64,000 nt of DNA from Pirellulales bacterium. GTDB taxonomy: Bacteria > Planctomycetota > Planctomycetia > Pirellulales > Lacipirellulaceae. The stretch spans positions 186,001 to 250,000 of the forward strand of contig JALHQZ010000001.1 in NCBI GenBank assembly GCA_022841705.1. Direction: 5' to 3'. Positions 43,060-51,709 of the stretch are shown here, piece by piece. The first letter of the stretch is position 1. Every line of letters begins with the position of its first letter. The notes under the pieces are model-generated. The model saw only the letters and a program-made list of their open reading frames with translations, was not told the origin of the DNA and made no database searches. Both the position numbers and the translations under genes were made by a program.

Positions 43060-44057
43060 CGACCACCCTGCCTAATTCGACCGCCGCCCCGGCCCTCATT
43101 GGCCTCTACGCCGACATCCAGCCGGAACTCGCGCGCGTGGAAGAACGCTTGCAGCGTGAGCTCCGCAGCCCGCATCCGGTGGTCGACGAAGTCGTGCGGC
43201 ACGGTTTTCGCTTGGGTGGCAAAAGGTTGCGTCCGGCGCTCGTGCTGCTCGCGGCGAAAGCAACCGGCAAGCTGACCGAGGACCACATTCTGCTCGCCAC
43301 CATTGTGGAAATGATCCACACCGCCACGCTGGTGCATGATGATGTGCTCGACGAAGCGGACCTTCGCCGGCACGAACAGACCGTGAACGCCCGTTGGGGC
43401 AACGAACGCAGCGTGCTCTTGGGCGACTTTTTGTTCTCGCACGCCTTCTACTTGGCAAGCACGCTCCCCACGACTGCCGCTTGCCAGGTGATCGGCCGCA
43501 GCACCAACCGCGTGTGCGACGGCGAACTGCGGCAAACGCTGTACGGCGGCAACCTGAAGCTCACGGAGCAAGAGTACTACGAAATCATCGACGCCAAAAC
43601 CGCCGAGCTGTGCGCCTGCTGCTGCGATTTGGGTTCGCGGTACGCTGGAGCCGATAAGGCGACCGTGCTGCGGTTCGAAAATTTTGGGCGACATTTGGGC
43701 GTAGCCTTTCAAATTATTGATGATCTGTTGGATTTGTTGGGCGAAGAACAAGAAACCGGCAAAAGCGTTGGCGCCGATTTGGCGAAGCGCAAACTCACGT
43801 TGCCGCTGATTCACTGCCGCGATTCGCTGGTGAACGGGCCGAAATTGGTGCTGCTCGACATGCTGGCGAATGGCGACCGCGCACAGCGGGGCGAAATCCG
43901 GCGCCATTTGGAGGCGACGGGTTCGATTGCGTTCGCTCGTCGTGCGGCCGAAGCGCGCGTGGAATCAGCGTGTGCAGAGCTTGCGCCGCTGCCGGAGAGC
44001 GCTGCGAAAGAGACGCTCATCACAATGGCGAAGTTCTGCGTGGCGCGCACGTTCTAA
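43056..44057 (+). CDS. Polyprenyl diphosphate synthase (long-chain, IspB/HepT type)
   Basis: A 333-residue trans-isoprenyl diphosphate synthase. It has GGKRLRPALVLLAAKA, the first Asp-rich motif LVHDDVLDEADLRR, GDFLFSHAFYLA, and the second Asp-rich motif IIDDLLDLLGEEQETGKS, then the KRKLTLPLI region. It condenses isopentenyl diphosphate units to build a long polyprenyl chain; residue pattern upstream of the first motif (MIHTATL) lacks bulky blockers, favouring a long product, likely for the menaquinone tail, consistent with mqnD elsewhere in the window. It overlaps moaC by ATGA. Confidence 0.88.
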   Translation: MTTTLPNSTAAPALIGLYADIQPELARVEERLQRELRSPHPVVDEVVRHGFRLGGKRLRPALVLLAAKATGKLTEDHILLATIVEMIHTATLVHDDVLDEADLRRHEQTVNARWGNERSVLLGDFLFSHAFYLASTLPTTAACQVIGRSTNRVCDGELRQTLYGGNLKLTEQEYYEIIDAKTAELCACCCDLGSRYAGADKATVLRFENFGRHLGVAFQIIDDLLDLLGEEQETGKSVGADLAKRKLTLPLIHCRDSLVNGPKLVLLDMLANGDRAQRGEIRRHLEATGSIAFARRAAEARVESACAELAPLPESAAKETLITMAKFCVARTF

Positions 44058-44630
44058 CGCTCTGCTTCCTGACGGGCGCGGCTCAAGGCCGATTGGCGCT
44101 TCTGGTCGGAGGTGGATGCTCTGTTTCTAATGGTTCTCGCTGGATCACTGTGAAGAAAGGCGATGAGGCGCCTCATCGTAAACTAGCCCCCCTTTTGAGA
44201 CGGGAAATTCGGTCGGGCGCCGTGAAGCAACCCCTCACCTCTCAGCACGGGACTCGCGCGCCGAGGAGGAGCTCACCTGAATTTCTTAATTCATTGAAAA
44301 CCGTCTTGTCCGCGGATTGGCGCCCAGTTCTAGGGACGCTCGTGGTAAGGTTCGCGGGCGTTGCAACGCCCACATTCGCTGAACCTTCGAGCGCCCCGCT
44401 CTCGAGCGGCGCCGCCTCGCGTGCATGGTTACTTGTACAGTATCAGGTGGCCACATTCTACTGTTAGTTTCAAAAATTTTTCGCGGCGAAAAGTGGCCAC
44501 AAAGAGCGGTTGACACGGCGAAAAAAGTTGCTTTTCAATCGGGCAGCGTCGAAAGCGGATCGCGTGGCGATCCGGCTATGTTGCTGCGAGTTGATTGCGA
44601 CGCTTTCTGCGCCGCACTACCATGCAGTGT
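44058..44630. other. Intergenic region with possible IS remnant and promoter
   Basis: About 570 bases. Around 44448-44500 two GTGGCCAC palindromes about 45 bases apart flank an AT-rich CAAAAATTTTTCG, reminiscent of the ends of IS21-like elements, though no transposase gene is present. TTGACA at 44510-44515, followed 18 bases later by TTCAAT, could be the promoter of the membrane protein gene at 44631. CGGGCGTTGCAACGCCC near 44357 is another palindromic word. No coding sequence is convincing. Confidence 0.3.
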
Positions 44631-45200
44631 ATGGAAGAGAATCCTTTTGCATCGCCGCAGACCGTTGCCGATGCGGGGTTAGCGGACGAGGCGTCGCCGG
44701 CGGAAAAGATTCGCCGACAGCACCTCGCGCATGAAGCGGCGATTCAATCAATTGGTCTGCTCCTCTCGATTGAATCTGTGGGGGCGACGATGGCTGCAAC
44801 TGGATTGATCCTGGAAGCCTTGCCACCTCCCGGGACTGTCGCACCGCTTCAAAAGGTCCTGCTAATTCCCGTTGGGGTTGTCTTTGCAGTACTAGCGAGC
44901 GCGTTCTTTTGGGCGGGAGTTGGGGTGAGGAATTTGCGGCCCAAAGCTCGCTTGCCTGCGATCTTGCTTTCTGCGCTTAACCTGGTAGCGATTCCCTTCG
45001 GCACTTTAGTAGGAGGTTATTCGCTGTACCTCTTGATGAGTCAAAAAGGGAAAGGCGTGTTCACTCCTGCTTACGCGCGAGTCCGAGCAGCAACGCCGCA
45101 GCTCAAGCACAAGACCTCGATTGCAGCATGGGTCGGGTTGGCGGTGGTGATCGTGTTGAGCGGGGTTGGCGCTTGGATTATCTGGTTTGAGATACGGTAA
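44631..45200 (+). CDS. Small membrane protein with N-terminal NPFASP motif
   Basis: A 190-residue protein beginning MEENPFASPQTVAD. The Asn-Pro-Phe/Tyr-Ala-Ser-Pro motif opens many otherwise unrelated membrane proteins of Planctomycetota. About four hydrophobic segments follow (IQSIGLLLSIESVGATMAAT, LLIPVGVVFAVLASAFFWAG, LPAILLSALNLVAIPFGTLV, and a C-terminal one, SIAAWVGLAVVIVLSGVGAW). Function is unknown. I start at ATG 44631; ATG 44622 is possible but less like the family. Confidence 0.75.
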   Translation: MEENPFASPQTVADAGLADEASPAEKIRRQHLAHEAAIQSIGLLLSIESVGATMAATGLILEALPPPGTVAPLQKVLLIPVGVVFAVLASAFFWAGVGVRNLRPKARLPAILLSALNLVAIPFGTLVGGYSLYLLMSQKGKGVFTPAYARVRAATPQLKHKTSIAAWVGLAVVIVLSGVGAWIIWFEIR

Positions 45201-45221
45201 GCGGATCGCATGGCGATCGGG

Positions 45222-46157
45222 CTATTGAACGCGGCTCGCGATCCGTTCCGCCACTTCCTCCGCGTCAGCTTCCCCCACCAAATCCACAAACCTGCATTCG
45301 CTCAGACTACGAAACCAGGTCCCTTGCCGCTTCGCGAAGCGGCGGGTGTGGGCTTTGATTTGGTCGGTCATCGTGGTGAGATCGATCTTGCCGGCGAGGT
45401 GTTCCAGCACTTCGGCGTAACCCACCGCTTGGCGGGCGGTGCGGCCGAGTTCTTTGCTACCCGCGGTGAGCGTGCGGACTTCGTTCACCAGTCCGGCGGC
45501 GAGCATTGACTCGACGCGTTGTTCGATCCGCTGGTGTTGTTCGGTCCGTTCGCGTCGCAGCACAAAGACGCGGCACGCTTCGGCGGGGCGGCCTTCTTCG
45601 AACTCCATTTGTTGGTGGCTGATCGGTTCGCCAGTCGCCCGATAGACCTCCAGCGCGCGGATGATCCGCCGCGCATCGTTGGGATGAATCGCGGAGGCCG
45701 CGAGCGGGTCGATGACCTTCAAATGCTCATGAAGTTTTTCAGGACCAACGCGTTCGCACTCGGCTTGAATCTCCTGCCGGAGTTCCCAGTTGGCAGGCGG
45801 GCCGGTGAACATCCCCCGCAGAAGACACTTGAGGTACAGTGGCGTGCCACCAACGAACAGCACTTCTTTGCCGCGCGAGCGCACCTCGGCGATTTTCGCG
45901 AGCGCCGCATCGAGGTATTGCGCCACGCTGAACTCTTCGTTCGGCTCCACCAGATCAATCAAATGCGTCGGCACCAGCGCCTGCTCGGCCCGCGACGGCT
46001 TGGCGGTGCCGATGTCCATCCCGCGATAGACCGCCATCGAATCGAGCGACAAAATCTCCGCCCCAAGCCGCGCGGCCAGCGCCAGCGCAATCCGCGTTTT
46101 TCCCACCGCGGTGGCGCCGGTGAGATACCAACAATCAAGAGCGGGGGCGATGTTCAA
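45222..46157 (-). CDS. miaA: tRNA dimethylallyltransferase MiaA
   Basis: A 311-residue protein with the P loop YLTGATAVGKTRIALALA, LSLDSMAVYRGMDIGTAKPS, HLIDLVEPNEEFSVAQYLD, FVGGTPLYLKCLLRG and the C-terminal TRRFAKRQGTWFR. MiaA adds a dimethylallyl group to A37 of tRNAs reading UNN codons. No ATG lies near the expected N terminus; I choose TTG 46157 a few residues before the P loop. A longer frame to ATG 46283 reads through repeat words (IPNPHL) and cysteine-rich sequence unlike MiaA. It is divergent from hisE. Confidence 0.9.
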   Translation of the reverse strand: MNIAPALDCWYLTGATAVGKTRIALALAARLGAEILSLDSMAVYRGMDIGTAKPSRAEQALVPTHLIDLVEPNEEFSVAQYLDAALAKIAEVRSRGKEVLFVGGTPLYLKCLLRGMFTGPPANWELRQEIQAECERVGPEKLHEHLKVIDPLAASAIHPNDARRIIRALEVYRATGEPISHQQMEFEEGRPAEACRVFVLRRERTEQHQRIEQRVESMLAAGLVNEVRTLTAGSKELGRTARQAVGYAEVLEHLAGKIDLTTMTDQIKAHTRRFAKRQGTWFRSLSECRFVDLVGEADAEEVAERIASRVQ

Positions 46158-46376
46158 GTGGGGATTTGGGATGTGGGATTCGGGTATTAGCCGGCGGCCA
46201 GATTTTCTGAAGAACGGGCCGCCGTTTTTCGGGCACAATTTACATTGATCGCGGCATCCAAAACACGTGCGCGGAACGCCCACGGCTAACGGCGGACTTT
46301 CGTCGGCTTTGGCGGCGAATTACACTGTAGGATTCGCGGTCATTGTGCCGCATACCCCCCTCCTAACGCAATAACC

Positions 46377-46712
46377 GTGGACTCCGCCAACCGGCCACTC
46401 GATCTGCTCGAAGAAACCATCCGCCAGCGTGCGGGTGGGTCGGGCGAGAGTTCGTACACGGCGAAGCTACTGGCCGGCGGCGTGGCGAAGATTGGCCCCA
46501 AAGTAACGGAAGAGGCTGCCGAAGTCGTCGAAGCCGCCAGCGAACCGGGCGACGCCGGCCGGAGTCATTTCATCTACGAAGCGGGCGACGTGCTGTACCA
46601 CCTAATGGTGCTGATGCGCTGGCGCGGCGTGGAACTAAGCGAAGTCGAAGCGGAATTAGCCCGCCGCTTCGGCCAATCCGGTCTCGCCGAAAAAGCTGCG
46701 CGAAAGCAATAG
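46377..46712 (+). CDS. hisE: Phosphoribosyl-ATP pyrophosphatase HisE
   Basis: A 111-residue MazG-fold protein: RPLDLLEETIRQRAGGSGES, SYTAKLLAGGVAKIGPKVTE, EAAEVVEAA and EAGDVLYHLMVLMRWRGV, with the acidic metal-binding residues of HisE. It hydrolyses phosphoribosyl-ATP to phosphoribosyl-AMP, step two of histidine synthesis. hisG (step one) follows 42 bases later, so the two form an operon. HisI is not fused here, unlike in enterobacteria. The start codon is GTG. Confidence 0.92.
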   Translation: MDSANRPLDLLEETIRQRAGGSGESSYTAKLLAGGVAKIGPKVTEEAAEVVEAASEPGDAGRSHFIYEAGDVLYHLMVLMRWRGVELSEVEAELARRFGQSGLAEKAARKQ

Positions 46713-46754
46713 CGCCACACTTACTCTTCGACCCTTCCACCCTTCGACCCCCGC

Positions 46755-47624
46755 ATGAAAACTCCGCTACGAATTGGCATCCCCAGCAAAGGCCGCTTGA
46801 GTGAGTTGGCGGGTGAACTCCTGCGCGAGGCGGGGCTGAGTTTTCGGCAACAGGATCGCAGTCTGTTCGCAAGAGTAAAATCGTTTTCGGATGACGATAC
46901 GCCGATCGATGTCACGTTCTTGCGGACCGATGATATTCCCGTGCTGTGTGCGGAGGGCGCCATCGACCTCGGCATCACCGGCAGTGACCTCGTGCAGGAA
47001 GCGAGCGTGAAGGTCGAAACGATTCTCGCGCTCGGCATGGGCAACTGCCGGCTGGCGATGTGCGTGCCGGACGATTCGCCGGTGGTGACCGCCAAGGACT
47101 TGGGCGGCGACCGTATCGCCACCAGTTTCCCCAATGTCACGCGGCAGTATCTCAACGCTAACGGCGTGACGGGGCACATTGTCGAACTCTCGGGGAGCGT
47201 GGAAGTGATGATCGCCCTTGGCATCGCCGATGCGATTGTCGATCTGGTGGAAACCGGCAGCACGCTGGCTGCCAACCGGCTGCGGATTCTCGACGAAATC
47301 GGTCGCTACGAAACGGTCCTCATCAAAAATCCGCGCACGCCGCAGCCGGAGTTGTGCGAACGGGTCCGCCGCCGCCTGGAAGGGGTTGTGATCGCTCGCA
47401 GCTACTCGCTCCTCGAATACAACATCCCGACCGCTAAGCTGGCCGCCGCTGAAAAGCTGACCCCCGGGTTCGATTCGCCCACCGTTAACAAGCTGGAAGA
47501 CCCCGCGTGGTGCAGCGTGCGGGCGATGGTCAAGCGTGGCGAGGTGATTTCCATCATGGAGCAACTCGAAGCGCTCGGCGCCCATGCAATTCTCGAAACG
47601 CCGATCAAGAATTGCCGGTTGTAG
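46755..47624 (+). CDS. hisG: ATP phosphoribosyltransferase HisG, long form
   Basis: A 289-residue HisG. The catalytic domains have LRIGIPSKGRLSELAGELLR, DIPVLCAEGAIDLGITGSDL and the PRPP loop IADAIVDLVETGSTLAANRL. The last about 75 residues (SPTVNKLEDPAWCSVRAMVK, GAHAILETPIKNCRL) are the ACT-like regulatory domain of the long HisG form, which is feedback-inhibited by histidine and needs no HisZ. It catalyses condensation of ATP and PRPP, the first step of histidine synthesis. Confidence 0.95.
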   Translation: MKTPLRIGIPSKGRLSELAGELLREAGLSFRQQDRSLFARVKSFSDDDTPIDVTFLRTDDIPVLCAEGAIDLGITGSDLVQEASVKVETILALGMGNCRLAMCVPDDSPVVTAKDLGGDRIATSFPNVTRQYLNANGVTGHIVELSGSVEVMIALGIADAIVDLVETGSTLAANRLRILDEIGRYETVLIKNPRTPQPELCERVRRRLEGVVIARSYSLLEYNIPTAKLAAAEKLTPGFDSPTVNKLEDPAWCSVRAMVKRGEVISIMEQLEALGAHAILETPIKNCRL

Positions 47625-47704
47625 GTGGTCGCCGATCACTGACCATTCTGCTAGCACTCGTTCGGCGTTGACGAGTTCGCGGCCTGCGCGATACTGTCCG
47701 CGCT

Positions 47705-48568
47705 ATGCTCGCTGATGCTCTGCGCCGAACTCAGGTCTCGCCAACGGTTGCGCGGGTGCGTGCGCTCACCGTGACGGCGCAGGGTTGGCTTGCCAGAGTC
47801 CTGCACGAGCAAACGGCGGGCGAGATAAGTGTCACCGAAACGCCGTCGTGGGGCGAGTGTTTAGAACTTTTGCGCGATACGCATTTCGATGTGCTGGTGC
47901 TGGTGCAACCGACCAGCGATCCCGCCGAGTTGTTGGAAGCACTCGAAGGCGGCGGGCATGAGCTGCCGGTAGTGATCCTGGGCGCCGAAGCGAGTGGCGA
48001 CGCCGAAGTCGCCGCTTACGCCGCCGGAGCGGCGGCCTACTGTGCGCTGCCGACGGCAACAGCGGAGTCACTCGCGCAGCTTCTCGAACGCACCGTTCAC
48101 CACTCGCAACTGGCGCGCGAACATCGTCAACTCACCTTCGCCGAGCGGCTGCGAACCGAACACGAACATGCCGAAGCCGAACGATTACTCGCTGAGCAGC
48201 GATCGCTCGTTCACGAACTTGAATCGCTCGCCGATTTGGAAGTCGGGCTTGCGAGTGATTCTCGTTCGGGCGTTTCAATCTCTACCGCTGACGAACTGCC
48301 GGCCCACATTTCTGCGCACTACGCCGAACTGTTGCAAGCGTACGTGGTGATGGGTTCCGGCAGCATGGTCGGGGACGTGCAGCGACTCGCCGAGCAGCTC
48401 GCCGCGGCGGGGTGCAGCGCGCATCGGGCGATGCAGCTTCATCTGGTTGCGCTTGAAGAATTGGTCCATTCGCTCGGCAGCCGGAGCGCTCGGCATGTGC
48501 TCAATCGGGCCGATTTGTTGGTGCTAGAAGTGATGGTATGGCTGGCTGAATGCTACCGCGGGCGGTAG
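47705..48568 (+). CDS. Receiver-like protein with helical C-terminal domain
   Basis: A 287-residue cytoplasmic protein. Residues about 15-140 look like a receiver fold: VRALTVTAQGWLARVLHEQT, FDVLVLVQPTSDPAELLEAL and LPVVILGAEASGDAEVAAYA. There is no Asp in the usual phospho-acceptor position after LVLVQ, so it is probably not phosphorylated. A coiled-coil linker (about 145-185, Glu-rich) leads to an all-helical domain (ISAHYAELLQAYVVMG, RAMQLHLVALEELVHSLGSR) resembling RsbU-type N-terminal or HPt-like bundles. Function is unknown; the gene stands alone between hisG and a MazG-type gene. Confidence 0.6.
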   Translation: MLADALRRTQVSPTVARVRALTVTAQGWLARVLHEQTAGEISVTETPSWGECLELLRDTHFDVLVLVQPTSDPAELLEALEGGGHELPVVILGAEASGDAEVAAYAAGAAAYCALPTATAESLAQLLERTVHHSQLAREHRQLTFAERLRTEHEHAEAERLLAEQRSLVHELESLADLEVGLASDSRSGVSISTADELPAHISAHYAELLQAYVVMGSGSMVGDVQRLAEQLAAAGCSAHRAMQLHLVALEELVHSLGSRSARHVLNRADLLVLEVMVWLAECYRGR

Positions 48569-48635
48569 CATGTGCTAGAGTTGTTGTAGAGTAGGAAACA
48601 GCAACTTTGCAGCTAACTTTCACCAAGTCGCGCCG

Positions 48636-49022
48636 ATGAATACCTCTCCACCCAATGGCGATTCGCACACCACGGTCGCTGAACTCAAATCGTTGGTCGC
48701 TCAGTTTGTGGCGGAGCGCGATTGGTCGCAGTTCCATTCGCCCAAGAATCTGTCGATGGCGATCGCGATTGAAGCGGCCGAGCTGATGGAACACTTTCAG
48801 TGGCTCGAACCGGGCGCTTCGCGCTTGGTGGCGGTCGATGAACAGCGCCTCTCCGCCGTGGGTGAAGAGATTGCTGACGTGGTGGCGTACGCGATGGCGC
48901 TGGCGAATGAGTTGGGGCTCGATTTGGCGTCGACCATCAAAGCCAAGATGGTGAAGAACCACGCCAAGTACCCCGCGGGCGAATTTCGCGGCCGGTACAG
49001 CCGTGACCAGCGGCCGAGTTGA
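48636..49022 (+). CDS. MazG-like nucleotide pyrophosphohydrolase
   Basis: A 128-residue MazG-fold protein: DWSQFHSPKNLSMAIAIEAA, ELMEHFQWLE, and EEIADVVAYAMALANELGLD, which give the four acidic metal ligands (EAAE and EEIAD). The family hydrolyses nucleoside triphosphates, usually to cleanse dNTP pools. The HSPKNLSMAI pattern is that of the iMazG/dCTPase-like subgroup. The ATG fits the family. It is followed by a nested inverted repeat. Confidence 0.85.
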   Translation: MNTSPPNGDSHTTVAELKSLVAQFVAERDWSQFHSPKNLSMAIAIEAAELMEHFQWLEPGASRLVAVDEQRLSAVGEEIADVVAYAMALANELGLDLASTIKAKMVKNHAKYPAGEFRGRYSRDQRPS

Positions 49023-49059
49023 TGAAGATAGGGGACGCGCCGATTCTCTGAAAAAGCAG

Positions 49060-49226
49060 CGCGCGGATGCGGCGGATTGACGCGGATAAAGAAAAAGTAA
49101 AAAGAAGAACACTAATCATCACTAATTTCCGCTAATCTGATTAGTGTGAATTAGCGTCGATTAGTGTTCCCCTCACTTTTCTATAAATCCGCGTTCATCC
49201 GCCGCATCTGCGTCAATCCGCGTCCC
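49060..49226. repeat. Two-layer nested inverted repeat
   Basis: The outer arms at 49060-49088 and 49186-49226 contain GCGGATGCGGCGGATTGACG and its complement. The inner arms at 49108-49135 and 49140-49170 contain ACACTAATCATCACTAA and its complement, loop about 5 bases. It fills almost all of the gap between the MazG and ATP-grasp genes. Confidence 0.85.
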
Positions 49227-49240
49227 CCATCTTTTTTCTC

Positions 49241-50371
49241 ATGTCGAACCGTATCGCGATCGTCGGAGCGAGTGCGCGAGCTGCCGCCCAATCGGCGGTG
49301 CGATCCGGGTTTGAGGTTGTTGCGTATGATCTCTTCGGGGACCAGGACCTGCGGGCCATCGCCCAAGTCAAGCAGGCCGAGCGCTATCCGCATGACGCCA
49401 AGGAGTGGCTCGCCCAGCAAGATGTTGACGGGTGGATGTACACCGGGGCGTGGGAGAATTACCCGGAGCTGGTGGACGAGCTGGCAGCGATTCGACCGTT
49501 GTGGGGGAATCCGGCGAGCGTGATTCGGACGGTGCGAGATCCGCTGGTGCTGCAAGAGTTTTGTCGAGCGAACGAGATTCTCTTTCCCGACACGCTCCCC
49601 GCAATTGGACCAGCGCCACGGGTGGGCCAGTGGCTCCACAAATCAGGCCGCGGGGCGAGCGGCAGTGGCGTGAAGCGGGTCATGCCGATGCAAGATTTCA
49701 AGGCCGGGTATTTTCAGAAGTTTGTGGCCGGCGTCCCGCATTCAGCGCTGTACCTCGCCGCGCAGGGCGAAGCACGACTGGTGGGTGTGACGCAGCAAAT
49801 TCTAGGTGAATCAGGCAGCGAGAGGGAGTTTCAGTACCGAGGCACAATCGCGCCGGCCCCGCAGTTGACGAAAGAGTTGTGGCAGCAGATGCAGGTCTTC
49901 GGCGAGCGAATTGCCGCTTATTTTAATCTTGTGGGGCTCTTCGGCGTCGATTTCGTGCTGACGCGGGAAGGTCCGTGCGTCAACGAGATCAACCCGCGTT
50001 ACACGGCGGCGATGGAAATTGCTGAGCGACTCGGCGGGCCGGCTGGCGTGGCCGATCATCTCCGCGCTTGTCACGAGGGGGCTCTGCCCGGCAAACCCGT
50101 GTTTTCGCAAAGCGAATCGCAGTGGTTGAAACTCATCTGCTACGCTCCGCATGCACTAGTGGTTGACGAGCCACTATACGAGTGGCTACAAACGTCACGG
50201 ACTGGGTGTTCAATAGCCGATCTCCCCGCCGCAGGATCCACAATCCAGCGGGGAGATCCTGTCTGCACGCTGCTCGCGCGGATTTCACCCGACGAGAATT
50301 TCCTCACCCAACCTGCCACATTTCAGGAATTTCCTAAGTGGCTCTTGATGAACTTTACGGTAGACATCTGA
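49241..50371 (+). CDS. ATP-grasp protein (COG2232-like)
   Basis: A 376-residue protein. The N-terminal region RIAIVGASARAAAQSAVRSG is Rossmann-like; an ATP-grasp core follows with HKSGRGASGSGVKRV, YFQKFVAGVPHSALY, and the metal site FGVDFVLTREGPCVNEINPR Y. Proteins of this type occur in tetrahydromethanopterin/methanofuran-linked C1 gene sets of methylotrophs and Planctomycetota, where they may ligate an amino acid to the cofactor; no other such gene is in the window, so this is inference. Its stop overlaps the next gene by one base (TGATG). Confidence 0.7.
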   Translation: MSNRIAIVGASARAAAQSAVRSGFEVVAYDLFGDQDLRAIAQVKQAERYPHDAKEWLAQQDVDGWMYTGAWENYPELVDELAAIRPLWGNPASVIRTVRDPLVLQEFCRANEILFPDTLPAIGPAPRVGQWLHKSGRGASGSGVKRVMPMQDFKAGYFQKFVAGVPHSALYLAAQGEARLVGVTQQILGESGSEREFQYRGTIAPAPQLTKELWQQMQVFGERIAAYFNLVGLFGVDFVLTREGPCVNEINPRYTAAMEIAERLGGPAGVADHLRACHEGALPGKPVFSQSESQWLKLICYAPHALVVDEPLYEWLQTSRTGCSIADLPAAGSTIQRGDPVCTLLARISPDENFLTQPATFQEFPKWLLMNFTVDI

Positions 50372-50862
50372 TGCGAATCGGCGTTGTTAGCGACACCCAC
50401 GGCCACGTTGAGCACACCCGGGCCGCGGTGCGGATGCTGGAAAGTCTGGAAGTCGAAGCGGTACTGCACTGCGGGGACATCGGCACGCCGGAGGTGATTG
50501 AACTCTTTGCGCCGTGGCCGACGCATTTCGTGTTCGGCAACTGCGACCACGAGCGGGGGAAACTGCGGCAGGCGATTTCCGCGGCGAAGCAGAGTTGTCA
50601 CGAAGAGTTCGGCGAGCTCACGCTGGGCGAGACAAGAATCGCGCTCTTGCACAGTCACGATGAGCGCAAGTTCGAGACGGCAATCCACAGCGGCAAGTAC
50701 GCGCTGGTGTGCTACGGCCACACGCATGTGGCGAAGATCGAACAGGTGGGCGAGACGGTGGTGCTTAACCCGGGGGCGCTGTACCGGGCGAATCCGCACT
50801 CGCTAGCGGTGGTGGAGTTGGCTGCGGGTGTGAAACCGAGCGCGACGATTGTGCGGTTATAA
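50371..50862 (+). CDS. Metallophosphoesterase, YfcE/MJ0936 type
   Basis: A 163-residue calcineurin-like phosphodiesterase: MRIGVVSDTHGHVEHTRAAV (DxH), VLHCGDIGTPEVIELF (GD), VFGNCDHE (GNCD), LLHSHD and CYGHTHVAKIEQV (GHTH), LNPGAL, giving the full two-metal site. Family members cleave phosphodiesters with Mn. The start at 50371 overlaps the ATP-grasp stop by one base, so they are likely co-translated. Confidence 0.87.
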   Translation: MRIGVVSDTHGHVEHTRAAVRMLESLEVEAVLHCGDIGTPEVIELFAPWPTHFVFGNCDHERGKLRQAISAAKQSCHEEFGELTLGETRIALLHSHDERKFETAIHSGKYALVCYGHTHVAKIEQVGETVVLNPGALYRANPHSLAVVELAAGVKPSATIVRL

Positions 50863-50866
50863 GGTG

Positions 50867-50891
50867 TACGACGGGCTAGGAGCCCATCGTC
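50867..50891. repeat. Hairpin of the GGGCTAGGAGCCC family
   Basis: A single short palindrome, TACGACGGGCTAGGAGCCCA then TCGTC, between the convergent phosphoesterase and rimI genes. Same family as 25029-25102. Confidence 0.7.
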
Positions 50892-50899
50892 CAAAGGTG

Positions 50900-51400
50900 C
50901 TACCCAGCCCGGCGTTTGGCGAGGCCGATCGGTTCGACTTCGTGCAGGAACTGCATCACGTACGCGTCTTCCGGCGAGTCTTCATAGAAGTCGCGCAGCA
51001 CTTCTGTGGCGCGGAAGCCCGTTTCGCGGAAGAAAAGTTGCGCTTCAAGGTTGGTCTCACGAACTTCCAGCGAAATATCGGTGCGGCGCTGGCTCGAAAG
51101 TTTGCCAACCAGTTTCTGCACCATCTGCGAACCAATCCCGCGGCGGCGGTAATGGGGCGAGACGGCGAAATTGAGAATGTGCAGCCGCGTTTTGTGCAGC
51201 TCGTAAATCATGAAGCCGACCACGCGGTCGCCTTGCTCGGCCACCATGCCAATGCAATTGCGCTGGCGGAGGCAGCGGACAAAATCGTCCTCGAACCAGG
51301 GGAACTCGAAACTCATCCGCTCGATGTCGAGTACTTCGGACATATCGCGGCGGATCATCCACCGGATATGCACGCGAAGTTTATTCACTGATGACGCCAT
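50900..51400 (-). CDS. rimI: Ribosomal-protein-alanine N-acetyltransferase RimI-like
   Basis: A 166-residue GNAT acetyltransferase: RWMIRRDMSEVLDIERMSFE FPW at the N terminus, VVGFMIYELHKTRLHILNFA, the acetyl-CoA loop VSPHYRRRGIGSQMV, and LEVRETNLEAQLFFRETGFR A. The FPW and EVRxxNxxAxxxYxxxGF motifs are RimI-specific; family members acetylate the N-terminal alanine of protein S18. The start ATG 51400 (MASSVNK) fits the family; the longer frame does not. Between it and the next repeat (51401-51647) I see nothing further. Confidence 0.85.
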   Translation of the reverse strand: MASSVNKLRVHIRWMIRRDMSEVLDIERMSFEFPWFEDDFVRCLRQRNCIGMVAEQGDRVVGFMIYELHKTRLHILNFAVSPHYRRRGIGSQMVQKLVGKLSSQRRTDISLEVRETNLEAQLFFRETGFRATEVLRDFYEDSPEDAYVMQFLHEVEPIGLAKRRAG

Positions 51401-51647
51401 TGGGCCTCCGTCCGTGTGGGCCAGCATGGGTTTGGTTCTCATTCGGTTCGCGGCGGAAAAGTTTGCTCGGCTACGCCGACAGGTTACTCAGCTTCAGCAG
51501 GGCCGACGACGCATCCGTTCGTCACTCGCTGCCTCGCATGGGAAGAAACCTAACAGATGCGCCGGCGACCGACAACGGGAAAAGATTTTTCCCTGCTAGC
51601 GAGCGAATGAACGCAGAAATCGCGGAGAATTCGGGCTTGCGTAATTC

Positions 51648-51707
51648 GTAGCTTGGCCTCCTAGGCCGAGCGAATCGCCGCGCGCTCGGCCTAGGAGGCC
51701 AAGCTAC
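51648..51707. repeat. Intergenic hairpin (GTAGCTTGGCCTCCTAGGCC family)
   Basis: Arms at 51648-51671 and 51682-51707 are nearly perfect complements, with a loop of about 10 bases. Each begins or ends in GTAGC/GCTAC, the same edge as in the araB and mobB hairpins. It ends 2 bases before the corC stop. Confidence 0.9.
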
Positions 51708-51709
51708 AG

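Noticed and set aside
44440..44640. Intact insertion sequence
   Set aside because: Only end-like palindromes are visible; no transposase frame and no matching second end with target duplication could be found.
45222..46283. Longer MiaA start at ATG 46283
   Set aside because: The extra 42 residues are Cys-rich and then repeat-derived; normal MiaA begins just before the P loop, consistent with TTG 46157.
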